Source of the DNA: Chitinophagales bacterium
GTDB taxonomy: Bacteria; Bacteroidota; Bacteroidia; Chitinophagales; UBA2359
Length of the DNA stretch: 64,000 nucleotides
Reading direction: 5' to 3'
NCBI GenBank assembly: GCA_020628375.1
Contig: JAHDFD010000015.1
Coordinates: 21,754-85,753 of the forward strand
The notes under the pieces were generated by a model. That model saw only the letters and a program-made list of their open reading frames with translations. It ran no database searches and was not told the DNA's origin. Below, in pieces: positions 45,400-54,870 of this stretch (the stretch's first letter is position 1; every line of letters begins with the position of its first letter). Position numbers and translations under genes: made by a program.

Positions 45400-46353
45400 A
45401 TGCCAATAATTTTAAATAAACTGAATCAGTTTGGGCAATTAAATAGTTCTGATAAAAGTAAAAATTATAAAACCGTTTTTTTACTCGGACCACCAAGAAG
45501 TAATAGTACACATATTCACCGCTTAATGTCGCTTCATACAGAGGTTTTATCACCTCCATTGAAGGAATTGGTTTTTCCGGGGAAAAAGGGTTTTGTGATG
45601 CGGGCTGTTTTATCTGGTATTCCTCAGAAATTAATTAATCAGATATATAACCCTTTTATTCATAAAACAGGTGCAAATGAAGCAGAAGCTGATGATATAG
45701 CTTTGTTGGCAGCATTTTCAGAGGGAGTGTTTGCCTGGGTTTATGGTGATGCACTTCAGGGTGCCAAGAAACCAACTTTGAAGCCTGAAAAACATTTGCC
45801 ATATTTAGATTCACTGCATGCATATATAGCTAAGAAGAATGATGACAAAACTATTTTTGCTAAATATTTTGCTGGCGTACATCATTTTGCAGATCTCCAA
45901 TCCTATTTTCCCAATGCACGATATATTTTATTGACAAGAGATCCTGAAAAGGTTTGTTACTCTCTTTCAACTTTGATAGAAACGGCATTAGTAGCACGAA
46001 GAATTAAGCTTAAAAACCCTGAAGAGTATTGGAATAATATTTATCAATTTATGGTTGATACCTATCAGGAAATTCATCAGGTTGCTAATATAGAAGACGA
46101 TAGATTATTAATTATATCTGATAATGAAGTTAAAAATAATCTTGACTCAGTGGTTAGTAAAATTTGCGTTCATTCTAACTTAAATACTAATAGGAATGAT
46201 GAATTAGTAACTAAAGTGAATCAACTTGCATCAAGAGGTACTTATCAAAAAAGATACGAATACAGCAAGGTAATGAAGCAATTTTTTTCTAAGAATGATT
46301 TTAGTGATTATTATAATTCTATTGATGACACGAATCATAATAATGAAAACTAA
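45400..46353 (+). CDS. Sulfotransferase family protein
   Basis: The 317-residue protein carries the PAPS-binding loop FLLGPPRSNSTHIHRLM (28-43), a variant of GxPRSGTT with Asn in place of Gly, and the 3'-phosphate segment RYILLTRDPEKVCYSL near 180. The long helix (ETALVARRIKLKNPEEYWNN) and FADLQSYFPNARYI fit the Sulfotransfer_3 type. It should transfer sulfate from PAPS to a hydroxyl or amine. It starts 4 bases after the KAS III gene and precedes the oxidoreductase gene by 33, so all three are one operon. The substrate is likely the product or precursor of the neighbouring enzymes; lipid or polyol sulfation is a guess. Confidence 0.85.
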   Translation: MPIILNKLNQFGQLNSSDKSKNYKTVFLLGPPRSNSTHIHRLMSLHTEVLSPPLKELVFPGKKGFVMRAVLSGIPQKLINQIYNPFIHKTGANEAEADDIALLAAFSEGVFAWVYGDALQGAKKPTLKPEKHLPYLDSLHAYIAKKNDDKTIFAKYFAGVHHFADLQSYFPNARYILLTRDPEKVCYSLSTLIETALVARRIKLKNPEEYWNNIYQFMVDTYQEIHQVANIEDDRLLIISDNEVKNNLDSVVSKICVHSNLNTNRNDELVTKVNQLASRGTYQKRYEYSKVMKQFFSKNDFSDYYNSIDDTNHNNEN

Positions 46354-46386
46354 TTAGTAAATTCATTTTAGATAACTATAAACACA

Positions 46387-47355
46387 ATGAAAAAACTAAG
46401 CTTAGGTATTATTGGATTAGGTGGAATTGCAGAAAGGCTATTACCTACCTTCTTGAAACATGCTCGTACTGGTCAAATAGTTGGATTTGATATTGACGAA
46501 GAAAGAATACAGGTAATGAAAAAGAAATTCGGTATTGAAACGGTATCGGATATGGACATTCTGATCAATAATAAAAAAATTGATGCTATCTACTTGGCTG
46601 TTCCACCAAAATACCATTGTAATATTGCTGTAAAAGTGATGAAGGCTGGTAAACACATTTTATGTGAGAAACCACTTGCCGCCTCGATCGATGAAGCCAC
46701 CAAAATGTATGAAGTAGCTAAAGAAACCAAAGTTATTCATGCGATGAATTTTCCTTTGTATTATGGTTTTGCCTATAGTCGAATTAGAGAACTTTTATCG
46801 ACTAATACTTTAGGAGCGATAAAAAGAATTGAGCTATCTGCTCTTTATCCGGTATGGCCACGACCCTGGCAACAAACCCCCTGGATAGATTCGAGAGAAG
46901 ATGGCGGATTTGTACGTGAAGTATTCACGCACTTTATTCAACTAATAAATGCATCGTTCGGAAAAATCGAAAATATTAGTTCATTTGTTGAATATCCAGA
47001 CAATGAACATAAATGTGAAACAGGTTTAATAGGAATTGGTGAACTTGTAAGTGGTGTAAAGGTTGTATTTAATGGTTTGTGTGATGTTAATCAATTAGGT
47101 AATATAAGGTTGCTGATTTATGGTTCTGAAGGTTCTGTAGAACTCCAAAACTGGCGAAAGTTGATTGTTAAAACTGGTGAACAGGAATGGATTACAGCTG
47201 GTGAAATGAAAGATCAATCTAAAAGTATAAATACTAGCTACGAAGTAGTCAATGCTTTTTACGAAGCTATAGATGGTGAAAAAACTCGCTTAGTAGGATT
47301 TGAAGAAGGACTTCAGGTAACTAAAGTTGTGGAGAAGCTGTTGCGTAAAAGCTAA
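46387..47355 (+). CDS. Gfo/Idh/MocA family oxidoreductase
   Basis: The 322-residue protein has an N-terminal Rossmann domain (LGIIGLGGIAERLL, with G10-L-G-G) for NAD(P), the family mark E94-K-P96 in HILCEKPLA with the catalytic Lys, and a C-terminal alpha/beta domain (about 125-300) that binds sugars or polyols (for example FVREVFTHFIQLINASF). It probably oxidises or reduces a sugar, inositol or similar hydroxyl. It closes the three-gene operon, with a weak hairpin and T run near 47366-47406 as possible end. It gives the pathway a redox step. Confidence 0.9.
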   Translation: MKKLSLGIIGLGGIAERLLPTFLKHARTGQIVGFDIDEERIQVMKKKFGIETVSDMDILINNKKIDAIYLAVPPKYHCNIAVKVMKAGKHILCEKPLAASIDEATKMYEVAKETKVIHAMNFPLYYGFAYSRIRELLSTNTLGAIKRIELSALYPVWPRPWQQTPWIDSREDGGFVREVFTHFIQLINASFGKIENISSFVEYPDNEHKCETGLIGIGELVSGVKVVFNGLCDVNQLGNIRLLIYGSEGSVELQNWRKLIVKTGEQEWITAGEMKDQSKSINTSYEVVNAFYEAIDGEKTRLVGFEEGLQVTKVVEKLLRKS

Positions 47356-47610
47356 ACGGTATTTATTGAGTTCAGGTAATACTCAACAAATACTCATTTT
47401 TTTTTCGATACAATTTAAACTTTAAGATAAAGCTAGAGCACGATAAATGAAGTTAAATAATACGCATTGAACTCTTGAGAAATAGCCGGGTGTCTATATT
47501 TCGACTTTATTACATTTCGCTCAATATGATACGAAAATTTGTACGTCTTTTAGTTCTTAAAATATCACTGTTATAGAGTACAATATTCAATTTGAATACG
47601 GCAAATCAAC

Positions 47611-48189
47611 TCAATCCAAAGGGTCAACATGTCCCCAATTCTCACCAGATTTTATTCGGTAAAGCTGCATTTCTGAAATGCCAAATTGTTTGGCAATCGA
47701 TTTCATGCGTGTTTTCCTATTTGGGTCGAAAATAATACGTTTGATTAAGCGAACCCTTTCTTCGGTTAACTTATAAGTACTTTTTTGCCTGTGTGCTTCT
47801 TTGAAAGCAGGACTTTTGACTACATGGGCAGAATGTTCTTTTTTGGTCATCCAGGCGAGGTTGCCTAATCGTAAATCACTTAGGTCGTAGTTTTTGAAAG
47901 CTACAATATTGTGATCTTCACTTGGTTTTTCCAGAAAATATTCGCCTAATAAACGATGAACATACAGTTGATGAACCTGATCGTTTTCTGTTACTATAAT
48001 TACCACCTTGTACTTAGAAAGTTTATGATGATTCAATAATTTGAATTCTTCTTCACCTTCTTTCTTTCGTATTACTCGTCCTAAATTAGAAACTTTATAT
48101 TCGTGTTTTGGGTAGTAAACCTTATTGCTTTTTACAAATTGTTCAATAGGTTCCCATTTTTCATTCCAAAAGGATTGAAATTTTTTCAT
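47611..48189 (-). CDS. NUMOD4 / HNH-like protein with C-terminal HTH, HNH histidine missing
   Basis: The 192-residue protein begins with a NUMOD4 module: W12-E-P-I-E, then EYKVSNLGRVIRKKEG (30-45). An HNH-like segment follows (VHRLLGEYFL at 77-86, NLAWMTKKEHS at 110-120). Aligned with phage and homing HNH enzymes, the catalytic His of the VNHIDGN block is Phe98 here and the Asp and Asn are also altered. The C-terminal 50 residues are basic and end with a helix-turn-helix-like unit (MKSIAKQFGISEMQLYRIKS). It therefore reads as a DNA-binding protein derived from a homing endonuclease. It is alone on its transcript. Confidence 0.75.
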   Translation of the reverse strand: MKKFQSFWNEKWEPIEQFVKSNKVYYPKHEYKVSNLGRVIRKKEGEEEFKLLNHHKLSKYKVVIIVTENDQVHQLYVHRLLGEYFLEKPSEDHNIVAFKNYDLSDLRLGNLAWMTKKEHSAHVVKSPAFKEAHRQKSTYKLTEERVRLIKRIIFDPNRKTRMKSIAKQFGISEMQLYRIKSGENWGHVDPLD

Positions 48190-48414
48190 ATATCTACTTT
48201 TGTATAAATTAAGAGCGCCAGAGAGTTTAAAAACTCATGTAGATCCAATACAAAGATAGAAAGAAATTATTAGAATTTGATGTTTGTATGTGTTTGATAG
48301 TCAAAGAGAAAGGAAGAGTTAGGGCGTCGCTTAAAAAAGTGGTATTTTTTTTACGTTACTTCGACCGCTCGGCGGTCCGATACGCTTGAATGCAAGCCCA
48401 GTCAGCTACCGAAG

Positions 48415-48453
48415 GTCAGTGAGCGGAGTGGCAGCCACCGCTGTCGAACTGAC
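48415..48453. repeat. REP-like palindrome
   Basis: Outer arms GTCAGT / ACTGAC enclose a GTGG-CAG-CCAC hairpin. The parts GTGGCAGCCAC and GCTGTCGAA are shared with 18203-18232, and GTCAGTGAGCG with 39340-39350. Confidence 0.78.
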
Positions 48454-48602
48454 GACATACTACTATAATGTTGCTTTATACCATCTTTTTAAGCGTTCCT
48501 CTAGTAATAGTTTCTTTTTAATACTACAATACATTTGTTTGCCTCCGTTGCGTCTTCAGACCAACGGATACCTGAAAAGTGGGGTGGGGTTAATAACAAA
48601 AA

Positions 48603-48630
48603 ACATTTTCTAAAGAAACAATGAAAATGT
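48603..48630 (-). terminator. Terminator for the hutU-TPR operon
   Basis: Perfect 8-base stem ACATTTTC / GAAAATGT with a 12-base loop, followed on the minus strand by TTTTTTG, 19 bases after the stop of the TPR gene at 48649. The stem is AT-rich. Confidence 0.6.
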
Positions 48631-48648
48631 ATAGTAGTGTGTTTCTTT

Positions 48649-49770
48649 TTAAAGTACTATTTCTAATTCCTGCTCCAGAACTGTATCATCAAATTCGATT
48701 TTACGATTAGAATTTCTGCTTTTAAAATCATCTTTTATTTCATGTAATTGAAGCTTCAGAGTCTTATCATTTATTTTGTCAGCTATCATAAAAGCATATT
48801 CTATTATTTCATTAAAAATGAATGGATCATTATTATCTAATAAAAATGGATACTCTTTTTGAAATTCTTTTAAGAACTGATTGTAATTGGTATTAAGGTA
48901 TAAGTAGCTTAAATAACAACGAATAGCATGTACTTTTGTTAGTTTTTCAGTATTCTTTTTTATAGGTGTAAAGTCATCAATTATATCTTTTGCTGTACTT
49001 AATTCTTCCAATTGTAATAAATAATATGCCTTGTGAAGCCTTAAAAGTTGATAAGACATCAGATCGAGTTCAGCTTTTAATAACTTATATTTATTAATAG
49101 ATCTATCAATAATATTCAATGCTTCCTTATTTCTACCCATTTGTGATAAACACATAGATATACATATAGAGATATTGGTTTTATCAATTTTTTCATCTAC
49201 TTTTTTAGCGTATTCTAGTGCATGGCTATACAATTTATGAGCTACATTATAGTTTTCTAATTCATGAAAAATAATAGCTATGTTTGTAATGGCTAAATAG
49301 TAATCATATTTGTATTTGCTTGGATTTTCTGATCGATTAATAGAATATATGATCTGATATTGATGTTCAAACGCTTTCTGATAATCAGATTGTTGTTTAC
49401 TAGCCACAGCAATACCACCTAATGCTGTTAATTTTACTTCTAAACTATGGGGGAATAGTTCTAAATATTTTTCACAAACCGAAATTAACTTGTCATAATT
49501 TCCTAAATAGTAGAAAGAAGCTATATAAAGGATTAGAAAATTATCAGCTACCTTTTCTTCAGCATCATTAAAAATGTGCTTTTGAGTGCTAGCATGATCT
49601 AGAAACTCAGTTAATTCCGAATAATACCCTTCTCTTTTCAATTGCTTCCCAAAATCTAAAAATATTTTAGGATCTCTAAGCTGCTCATAGGTGCTTTCTT
49701 TTTCAATTAATTTTAAAAACTCATTACTTGTACTCGATAAGAATACATCAATAATATCATCAAATTTCAT
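48649..49770 (-). CDS. TPR-like repeat protein coupled to urocanate hydratase
   Basis: The 373-residue protein has no signal peptide and is made of helix pairs with TPR features, such as YYLAITNIAIIFHELENYNV followed by AHKLYSHALEYAKKV, and MGRNKEALNIIDRSINKY. It starts 7 bases after the hutU stop codon, so the two are co-transcribed. TPR proteins usually mediate protein contacts; here it could regulate or scaffold histidine catabolism, or merely be a passenger. No known hut regulator matches. It has its own terminator downstream. Confidence 0.75.
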   Translation of the reverse strand: MKFDDIIDVFLSSTSNEFLKLIEKESTYEQLRDPKIFLDFGKQLKREGYYSELTEFLDHASTQKHIFNDAEEKVADNFLILYIASFYYLGNYDKLISVCEKYLELFPHSLEVKLTALGGIAVASKQQSDYQKAFEHQYQIIYSINRSENPSKYKYDYYLAITNIAIIFHELENYNVAHKLYSHALEYAKKVDEKIDKTNISICISMCLSQMGRNKEALNIIDRSINKYKLLKAELDLMSYQLLRLHKAYYLLQLEELSTAKDIIDDFTPIKKNTEKLTKVHAIRCYLSYLYLNTNYNQFLKEFQKEYPFLLDNNDPFIFNEIIEYAFMIADKINDKTLKLQLHEIKDDFKSRNSNRKIEFDDTVLEQELEIVL

Positions 49771-49777
49771 GGTTTAT

Positions 49778-51823
49778 CTAATCGTTTAATAATTTATCAT
49801 CAACTAAATTGGGAAGCGTTACTTTAAGGTCTGGGTTAGCTTCCATTGCTCTTTTTATAGTAGAAATTGCATGAGGATTCCTTGCCCAGCTTCTTCTGGC
49901 AATTCCATTATTCACATCCCAGTGTAACATCATTTCCAGTCTTCGTTCTGCATCAGCCGATCCGTCAAGGGTAAGTCCGAAACCTCCATTAATAACATTT
50001 CCCCAGCCAACACCGCCACCATTGTGTAAGCTTATCCAGGTTGCTCCTCTGAATCCATCACCAACAAAGTTATGTACAGCCATATCTGCGGTTATGTTCG
50101 AGCCATCATAAATATTAGAGGTTTCTCTGAATGGAGAATCTGTACCTGAAACGTCGTGGTGATCTCTACCTAAAATAATAGGTGCAGAAATTTCTCCGGC
50201 TTTTATTGCATCGTTGAATGCTTTGGCAATTTTAATTCTTCCTTCGGCATCTGCATACAAAATACGAGCTTGAGAACCAGCTACTAATTTGTTTTCCCAG
50301 GCTTGTTCTATCCATAATAAGTTGTCAGCTAATTGCTGTTGAATGTCATCGGGTGTTTGTTCATCCGCCTGCATTGCTCTTATCACTTTCGCAGCGATTT
50401 CATCCGTTTTTTTCAAATCTTCAGGATCACAGGAGCTGCAAACCCAACGGAATGGTCCAAAGCCATAATCAAAACACATTGGCCCCATGATGTCCTGAAC
50501 ATAAGAAGGATATTTAAAATCTCCCTCCTTGTTCAATATATCGGCACCTGCATCGCGCGCTTGCTTCAAAAACGCATTACCATAGTCGAAGAAATACATG
50601 CCATTTGCACATAATTTATTGATTGCCACAGTATGTGCCCTTAAAGTACGCTGTACTTCCTGCTTGAACCTTTCAGGATCATTTGAGATCATTGCTTCTG
50701 CTTCATCGAAAGGAATACCTTGTGGATAATAACCTCCCTGCCATGGATTGTGTAAACTTGTTTGATCTGAACCTATATCTACATGAATATTTTTTTTGAT
50801 GAACATTTCCCAAAGGTCAACAATATTGCCCTGATAAATAAGCGCAATACCTTTACCCTCTGTTTTCGCTTTTTCAATTCTGATTGCCAATGCTTCAAGA
50901 TCATCGAAAACATTTTCCGCAGCAACATAACCATCGTTTACCCTTTGGTCAATAGCTTTTTTATTTACTTCAGCAATAATACCAATGCAACCTGTTATAA
51001 CAGCAGCTTTCGCTTGTGCTCCCGACATGCCACCCAGACCAGAAGTAACAAATAATTTTCCGGCTAAGCTTGAATCGTTCGATTTTGAAAGCATTCTACC
51101 GGCATTTAAAACGGTAATAGTTGTTCCGTGTACAATTCCCTGTGGTCCAATATACATAAAACTACCCGCAGTCATCTGACCATATTGGCTAACTCCCAAA
51201 GCATTCAGTTTATTCCAGTTTTCATCAGTCGAAAAAAGAGGGATCATCATTCCGTTAGTGATTACCAAACGTGGAGCATCTTTATGGGAAGGAAATAAAC
51301 CCATTGGATGCCCTGAATAAAGTACCAGTGTTTGTTCATCGCTCATTTCCGACAAATACATCATGGTTAAATGGTATTGCGCCCAATTTTGAAAAACAGA
51401 ACCATTTCCACCATAAGTAATCAGTTCGTGTGGATGTTGGGCTACATTTTTATCTAAGTTGTTTTGGATCATTAACATAATAGAAGCCGCCTGAGCACAT
51501 TTCGCTGGATAGTCATTAATGTGTCTTGCTTTCATCTCATACAACGGGCGTAAACGATGCATGTATATTCTGCCATAAGTATCTAATTCATCAGAAAATT
51601 CTTGCACCAATGCCTTGTGATGTTGCTTAGGAAAGTATCGTAAAGCATTACGGATAGCTAATTTTTTATCTTTAATTGAAAGCTTTGAAATATCTCTTTT
51701 AGGAGCGTGATTTACCGATTCATCAAAGTCAGGATATAGCGGTAATGCTGTTGGAATACCTTTTCTGATTTCTTGCTTAAAATCTTCTATTGAAAATTGA
51801 ACTGATTCTTGTAAATGAGCCAT
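49778..51823 (-). CDS. hutU: Urocanate hydratase
   Basis: The 681-residue protein converts urocanate to imidazolone propionate, the second step of histidine breakdown, with tightly bound NAD+. Features include YGGNGSVFQNWAQYHLTMMY, SGHPMGLFPSHKDAPRLVIT, TSGLGGMSGAQAKAAVITGC for the NAD-binding core, and FGPFRWVCSSCDPEDL with its Cys pair near the active site. This is the large urocanase form of about 670 residues seen in Bacteroidota rather than the 550-residue form. The neighbouring histidine genes (hutH, hutI, hutG) are not present; a TPR gene follows instead. The pathway must be completed elsewhere in the genome. Confidence 0.94.
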   Translation of the reverse strand: MAHLQESVQFSIEDFKQEIRKGIPTALPLYPDFDESVNHAPKRDISKLSIKDKKLAIRNALRYFPKQHHKALVQEFSDELDTYGRIYMHRLRPLYEMKARHINDYPAKCAQAASIMLMIQNNLDKNVAQHPHELITYGGNGSVFQNWAQYHLTMMYLSEMSDEQTLVLYSGHPMGLFPSHKDAPRLVITNGMMIPLFSTDENWNKLNALGVSQYGQMTAGSFMYIGPQGIVHGTTITVLNAGRMLSKSNDSSLAGKLFVTSGLGGMSGAQAKAAVITGCIGIIAEVNKKAIDQRVNDGYVAAENVFDDLEALAIRIEKAKTEGKGIALIYQGNIVDLWEMFIKKNIHVDIGSDQTSLHNPWQGGYYPQGIPFDEAEAMISNDPERFKQEVQRTLRAHTVAINKLCANGMYFFDYGNAFLKQARDAGADILNKEGDFKYPSYVQDIMGPMCFDYGFGPFRWVCSSCDPEDLKKTDEIAAKVIRAMQADEQTPDDIQQQLADNLLWIEQAWENKLVAGSQARILYADAEGRIKIAKAFNDAIKAGEISAPIILGRDHHDVSGTDSPFRETSNIYDGSNITADMAVHNFVGDGFRGATWISLHNGGGVGWGNVINGGFGLTLDGSADAERRLEMMLHWDVNNGIARRSWARNPHAISTIKRAMEANPDLKVTLPNLVDDKLLND

Positions 51824-52032
51824 TATTCATTAATTATTAAATGAAAATAAATGAAGAGGGAAATTGTTCCAAAGTTAAAAGTATAATTATAAATACTCAG
51901 ATATTAAAGCGAAAATTAGGATGAATTGTCTAAAATGAGTGTATAAGATGTGAATAAGAAATTATGGCAGTAAACATAAGTTTTATGCTTTAATGATATT
52001 TTTATTTTTTATTTGATTTTCACATCCTGACT

Positions 52033-53190
52033 ATGAAATTATTCTATTGTTTTCTCGTATTTTCCCTTTATAGCACTTGTTCGATCCTTGCTCAACATAA
52101 TTCAGACGCTGAACAGGTATTAAGAAGTTTTTTATCAGATGTAAGTTTACAGGATTTTCAATCTGCACATCAATATGTAGATCATTATTATTGGGGAGAC
52201 CTGAGCCATTTCTCATCTGTAGAAAAGGGGTGGGGAGGTATAAAAGAGTTGGATATTTACCAGTTGAGAGCATATAAATATAGAAAATCTGAATATGGTG
52301 ATGTTGTATTCTTTGTTCAATATTTCGCTTTCGATGAATACAACGAATCAGCAAAATTGTACGAGTTTGATTTCCATTTGAAAAGAATTGATAATGGAAC
52401 TTATAAAATTATGAGAATAAGTCATTCGGAAGAAAAAGAACAGTTTTTAATGTTTGAAGATGGATATTGTTGTGGACAAATAGAAGAGTATTCGGTAAGT
52501 GGTGTAGGTGTTGATGGTGATACTTTTGATATAATTTTTGAATACATTCCATATCCGGAAAATTTTCAGGAATTAAAACTCAATGCTTTCTTACAAAGCA
52601 TGATCCTTAATGGAGGTTTTGATGAAGATTGGGATACAGGAGAAATGCCCTTACAAGCTAAAAATCTGAAAACTGCTTTGTATCTTTCTTATTACAAAGA
52701 AGATGAATCTGAATGGAGTTATGAAGATGATGAAGTTGAAGAAGTAATCGGTGCTTTTATGGATAGGCATGTAAATGTTTTTAATGTCGAAAATTATCTG
52801 GCAAACGTTGTTATTGATGAGCATTATTATTACGGTGGTGCTCATGGTACTATATGGGCTGGGAATTATATATTAGATCTTAAGAATGGAAATATCCTGA
52901 ATGAAGCAGATATCATTAACGAAGCTTTTGAGGATAAGATATTAGCACTTATCCAGAAATCGGCAAGAGACCAATTCAATATTTCTGCTTATGAACCTTT
53001 ATCAAGTGTGTTCTTTAATAACGAATTGGAAATTAGTACTGACATTGGATTTTCAAATGAAGAAATTATTTTTCAATATGACCCTTACGAAATTGCATGT
53101 TTTGCTATGGGACCAATAGAAATTCGTGTTCCCAAAGATCAGATAAAACCTTTCCTGAAAAAATCTTTTGTTGAAAGAGTGAATTGGTGA
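52033..53190 (+). CDS. Exported DUF3298-domain protein
   Basis: The 385-residue protein has a signal peptide (MKLFYCFLVFSLYSTCSILAQ). Residues about 25-140 are an SnoaL/NTF2-like region (RSFLSDVSLQDFQSAHQYVD). The C-terminal half matches DUF3298 as in RsiV-type proteins: YYYGGAHGTIWAGNYILDLK, then GNILNEADIINEAFEDKIL and FQYDPYEIACFAMGPIEIRV. The family is often periplasmic; RsiV binds lysozyme and regulates a sigma factor, but this protein lacks a transmembrane anti-sigma part. Function unknown. It diverges from the hutU gene and is not linked to any neighbour. Confidence 0.82.
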   Translation: MKLFYCFLVFSLYSTCSILAQHNSDAEQVLRSFLSDVSLQDFQSAHQYVDHYYWGDLSHFSSVEKGWGGIKELDIYQLRAYKYRKSEYGDVVFFVQYFAFDEYNESAKLYEFDFHLKRIDNGTYKIMRISHSEEKEQFLMFEDGYCCGQIEEYSVSGVGVDGDTFDIIFEYIPYPENFQELKLNAFLQSMILNGGFDEDWDTGEMPLQAKNLKTALYLSYYKEDESEWSYEDDEVEEVIGAFMDRHVNVFNVENYLANVVIDEHYYYGGAHGTIWAGNYILDLKNGNILNEADIINEAFEDKILALIQKSARDQFNISAYEPLSSVFFNNELEISTDIGFSNEEIIFQYDPYEIACFAMGPIEIRVPKDQIKPFLKKSFVERVNW

Positions 53191-53271
53191 TTTTACCCAT
53201 TTTCCTTTTTAAGCGTATATATGATAAAGTCCCTGTCAGGGTTTTCTAACTATAAATTAATTTACTAAAGA

Positions 53272-54870
53272 TTATTGTATCAATGGATGCCCAACCTTAC
53301 TTTTATTGAGCTCCCAGAAGTTGTAATCAAGGTTGTTCACTATTCCATTTCCATCCATATCCTGATGTACATAACTTCTGATTATTGCATTGTTGTTGTG
53401 CCAAGAGTTATAATCAAATAAATTTATTATTCCATTACAATCAAGATCACCGGCAATAATTACCTGCTTATTGAATTTCGATTTCGTTTGATCTATTCCT
53501 AATGTATTTCCAATTACAGAAAAGTCAACAAAAGCTTTGTTACTTATATCGGCAACTACTGCTAAGTGTGATTTATGATGAATACTCATATACTTATAGT
53601 TAATAGCATCCAGATCAAAATCAAGTGAGGTAAATCCTTTATCATCTCTTACCAGACCATTCTCATAAAGCAAACAAGCTTTTTGAGCTATCACAGCCCC
53701 ACTTTCATGATGGATCTTTACCAATATCCAATCTACCACATTATCGGGGATATTATTGACATACTCATTTCCATTGTAATTAAAACATTCATTTGAGAAA
53801 GGCTGTTCATTTGGAATGATCGAAAGGTCGTTCAAAGCCCTGTTCATATTTCCATCAGAAAGCAAAAAGCCTTCTAAATAAGCACGCAATGAAACAGTTA
53901 TTGTTTTAGATGTCATAGAACATTCAGGCGCTCGAAAAACATTAAGTTTCTGATCCCTGCAATCAATATCTTGAGTAAGAGAAGCATTTATACTTACCAT
54001 TTCACCGTTAGATGTAAGGTTATTCAGAGTAAAGGTTTCATTTCCTGAACCATTTATCTGGAAAAGCTGCCCATTGATATTAATGAAATTTCCCGCCGGA
54101 TTTTGATAGTTAACATTGACACTCACCGAGTAGGTATTATTTTGAAAATTACAAATAGGGCTTCCAACAGAGTTAATAACTAATTCACAGGTATTCTCAA
54201 TTATATTTTGCGAACAGTTGGGGGCAGTAAAAGCATTGGATACAAGATCGTTACAAGTAAAATCATAAACAAAAGATGCTGTCAGATCTACAGGTTTTCC
54301 ATCTGAAGGAAGATTGATTAAGGTAAAGGTATTTGTACCCGATCCGCTGATTTGAAAGATCTGACCTAAAATATTCAGGAGATTGCCTTCGGGATACATA
54401 TAACTCAGGGTTATGTCGAAAGAGTAGGTGTTATCTGAATTGCAAACAGGTGAACCGAAGTCAATAATCTCTAAATTACATTCGACAAACTCTTCACAGT
54501 TAGGGCTTACAAATAAATTATTTTCGGTATCATTACAACTAGGATTATTAACAAAAAATGCATGAACATTTTCAGATGTTCCGTTGGCAGCAAATACAAC
54601 ATCAAAGGTGGTATTATTGGCACTTGTTCCCGCCTGAACAGGAAATGTTTGTCCATTGATATTTAAGTTTCCTGGTGCGTTTTCGTAATCTACAATGATT
54701 TGAAAAATTGCAGATCCATCGGCTTGACATGAAGATTCACCACCAATAGCACCTTTAATTTTGAGATAACACTGAGCGTTTAACTGAAGGTTAAAAAGGC
54801 TTGTAAGAAATATTAATATGCAGGTAATATAACTATGTAATAATAGTTTGGAACAAATGAAATTTTTCAA
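53272..54870 (-). CDS. Secreted repeat protein with dockerin-like C-terminal module
   Basis: The 532-residue protein has a signal peptide ending LFNLQLNAQ. Three repeats of roughly 95 residues follow, each with a GNLLNILGQIFQISGSG-like core (NINGQTFPVQAG, LGQIFQISGSGT, INGQLFQINGSGN) and a (C/S)N(D/F) loop, probably Ig-like domains. The last 190 residues are a module shared with the two peptidases: EGFLLSDGNMNRALNDLSII, VDWILVKIHHE, SIHHKSHLAVVADIS, then two EF-hand/dockerin loops GDLDCNGIINLFDYN and QDMDGNGIVNNLDYN with acidic residues at loop positions 1, 3 and 12. The ending KSKVGHPLIQ is the same in all three. No T9SS domain is present. It may attach through this module or display the repeats. 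Confidence 0.8.
   Translation of the reverse strand: MKNFICSKLLLHSYITCILIFLTSLFNLQLNAQCYLKIKGAIGGESSCQADGSAIFQIIVDYENAPGNLNINGQTFPVQAGTSANNTTFDVVFAANGTSENVHAFFVNNPSCNDTENNLFVSPNCEEFVECNLEIIDFGSPVCNSDNTYSFDITLSYMYPEGNLLNILGQIFQISGSGTNTFTLINLPSDGKPVDLTASFVYDFTCNDLVSNAFTAPNCSQNIIENTCELVINSVGSPICNFQNNTYSVSVNVNYQNPAGNFININGQLFQINGSGNETFTLNNLTSNGEMVSINASLTQDIDCRDQKLNVFRAPECSMTSKTITVSLRAYLEGFLLSDGNMNRALNDLSIIPNEQPFSNECFNYNGNEYVNNIPDNVVDWILVKIHHESGAVIAQKACLLYENGLVRDDKGFTSLDFDLDAINYKYMSIHHKSHLAVVADISNKAFVDFSVIGNTLGIDQTKSKFNKQVIIAGDLDCNGIINLFDYNSWHNNNAIIRSYVHQDMDGNGIVNNLDYNFWELNKSKVGHPLIQ

Larger units (their letters stand above)
48190..48648. other. Intergenic region with palindromic repeats
   Basis: It contains a perfect hairpin GACCGC-TCG-GCGGTC (48363-48377), a REP-like element (48415-48453) and a minus-strand terminator (48603-48630). 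A short plus frame at 48386-48613 runs through the repeats and is not protein-like. I see no gene here. Confidence 0.65.

Noticed and set aside
48386..48613. 75-residue frame between hut and NUMOD4 genes
   Set aside because: It reads through palindromic repeats and a terminator; the composition is not protein-like.
53231..53245. CCCTG-T-CAGGG followed by TTTT as a terminator after the DUF3298 gene
   Set aside because: Stem is short and the loop too tight; could be chance.
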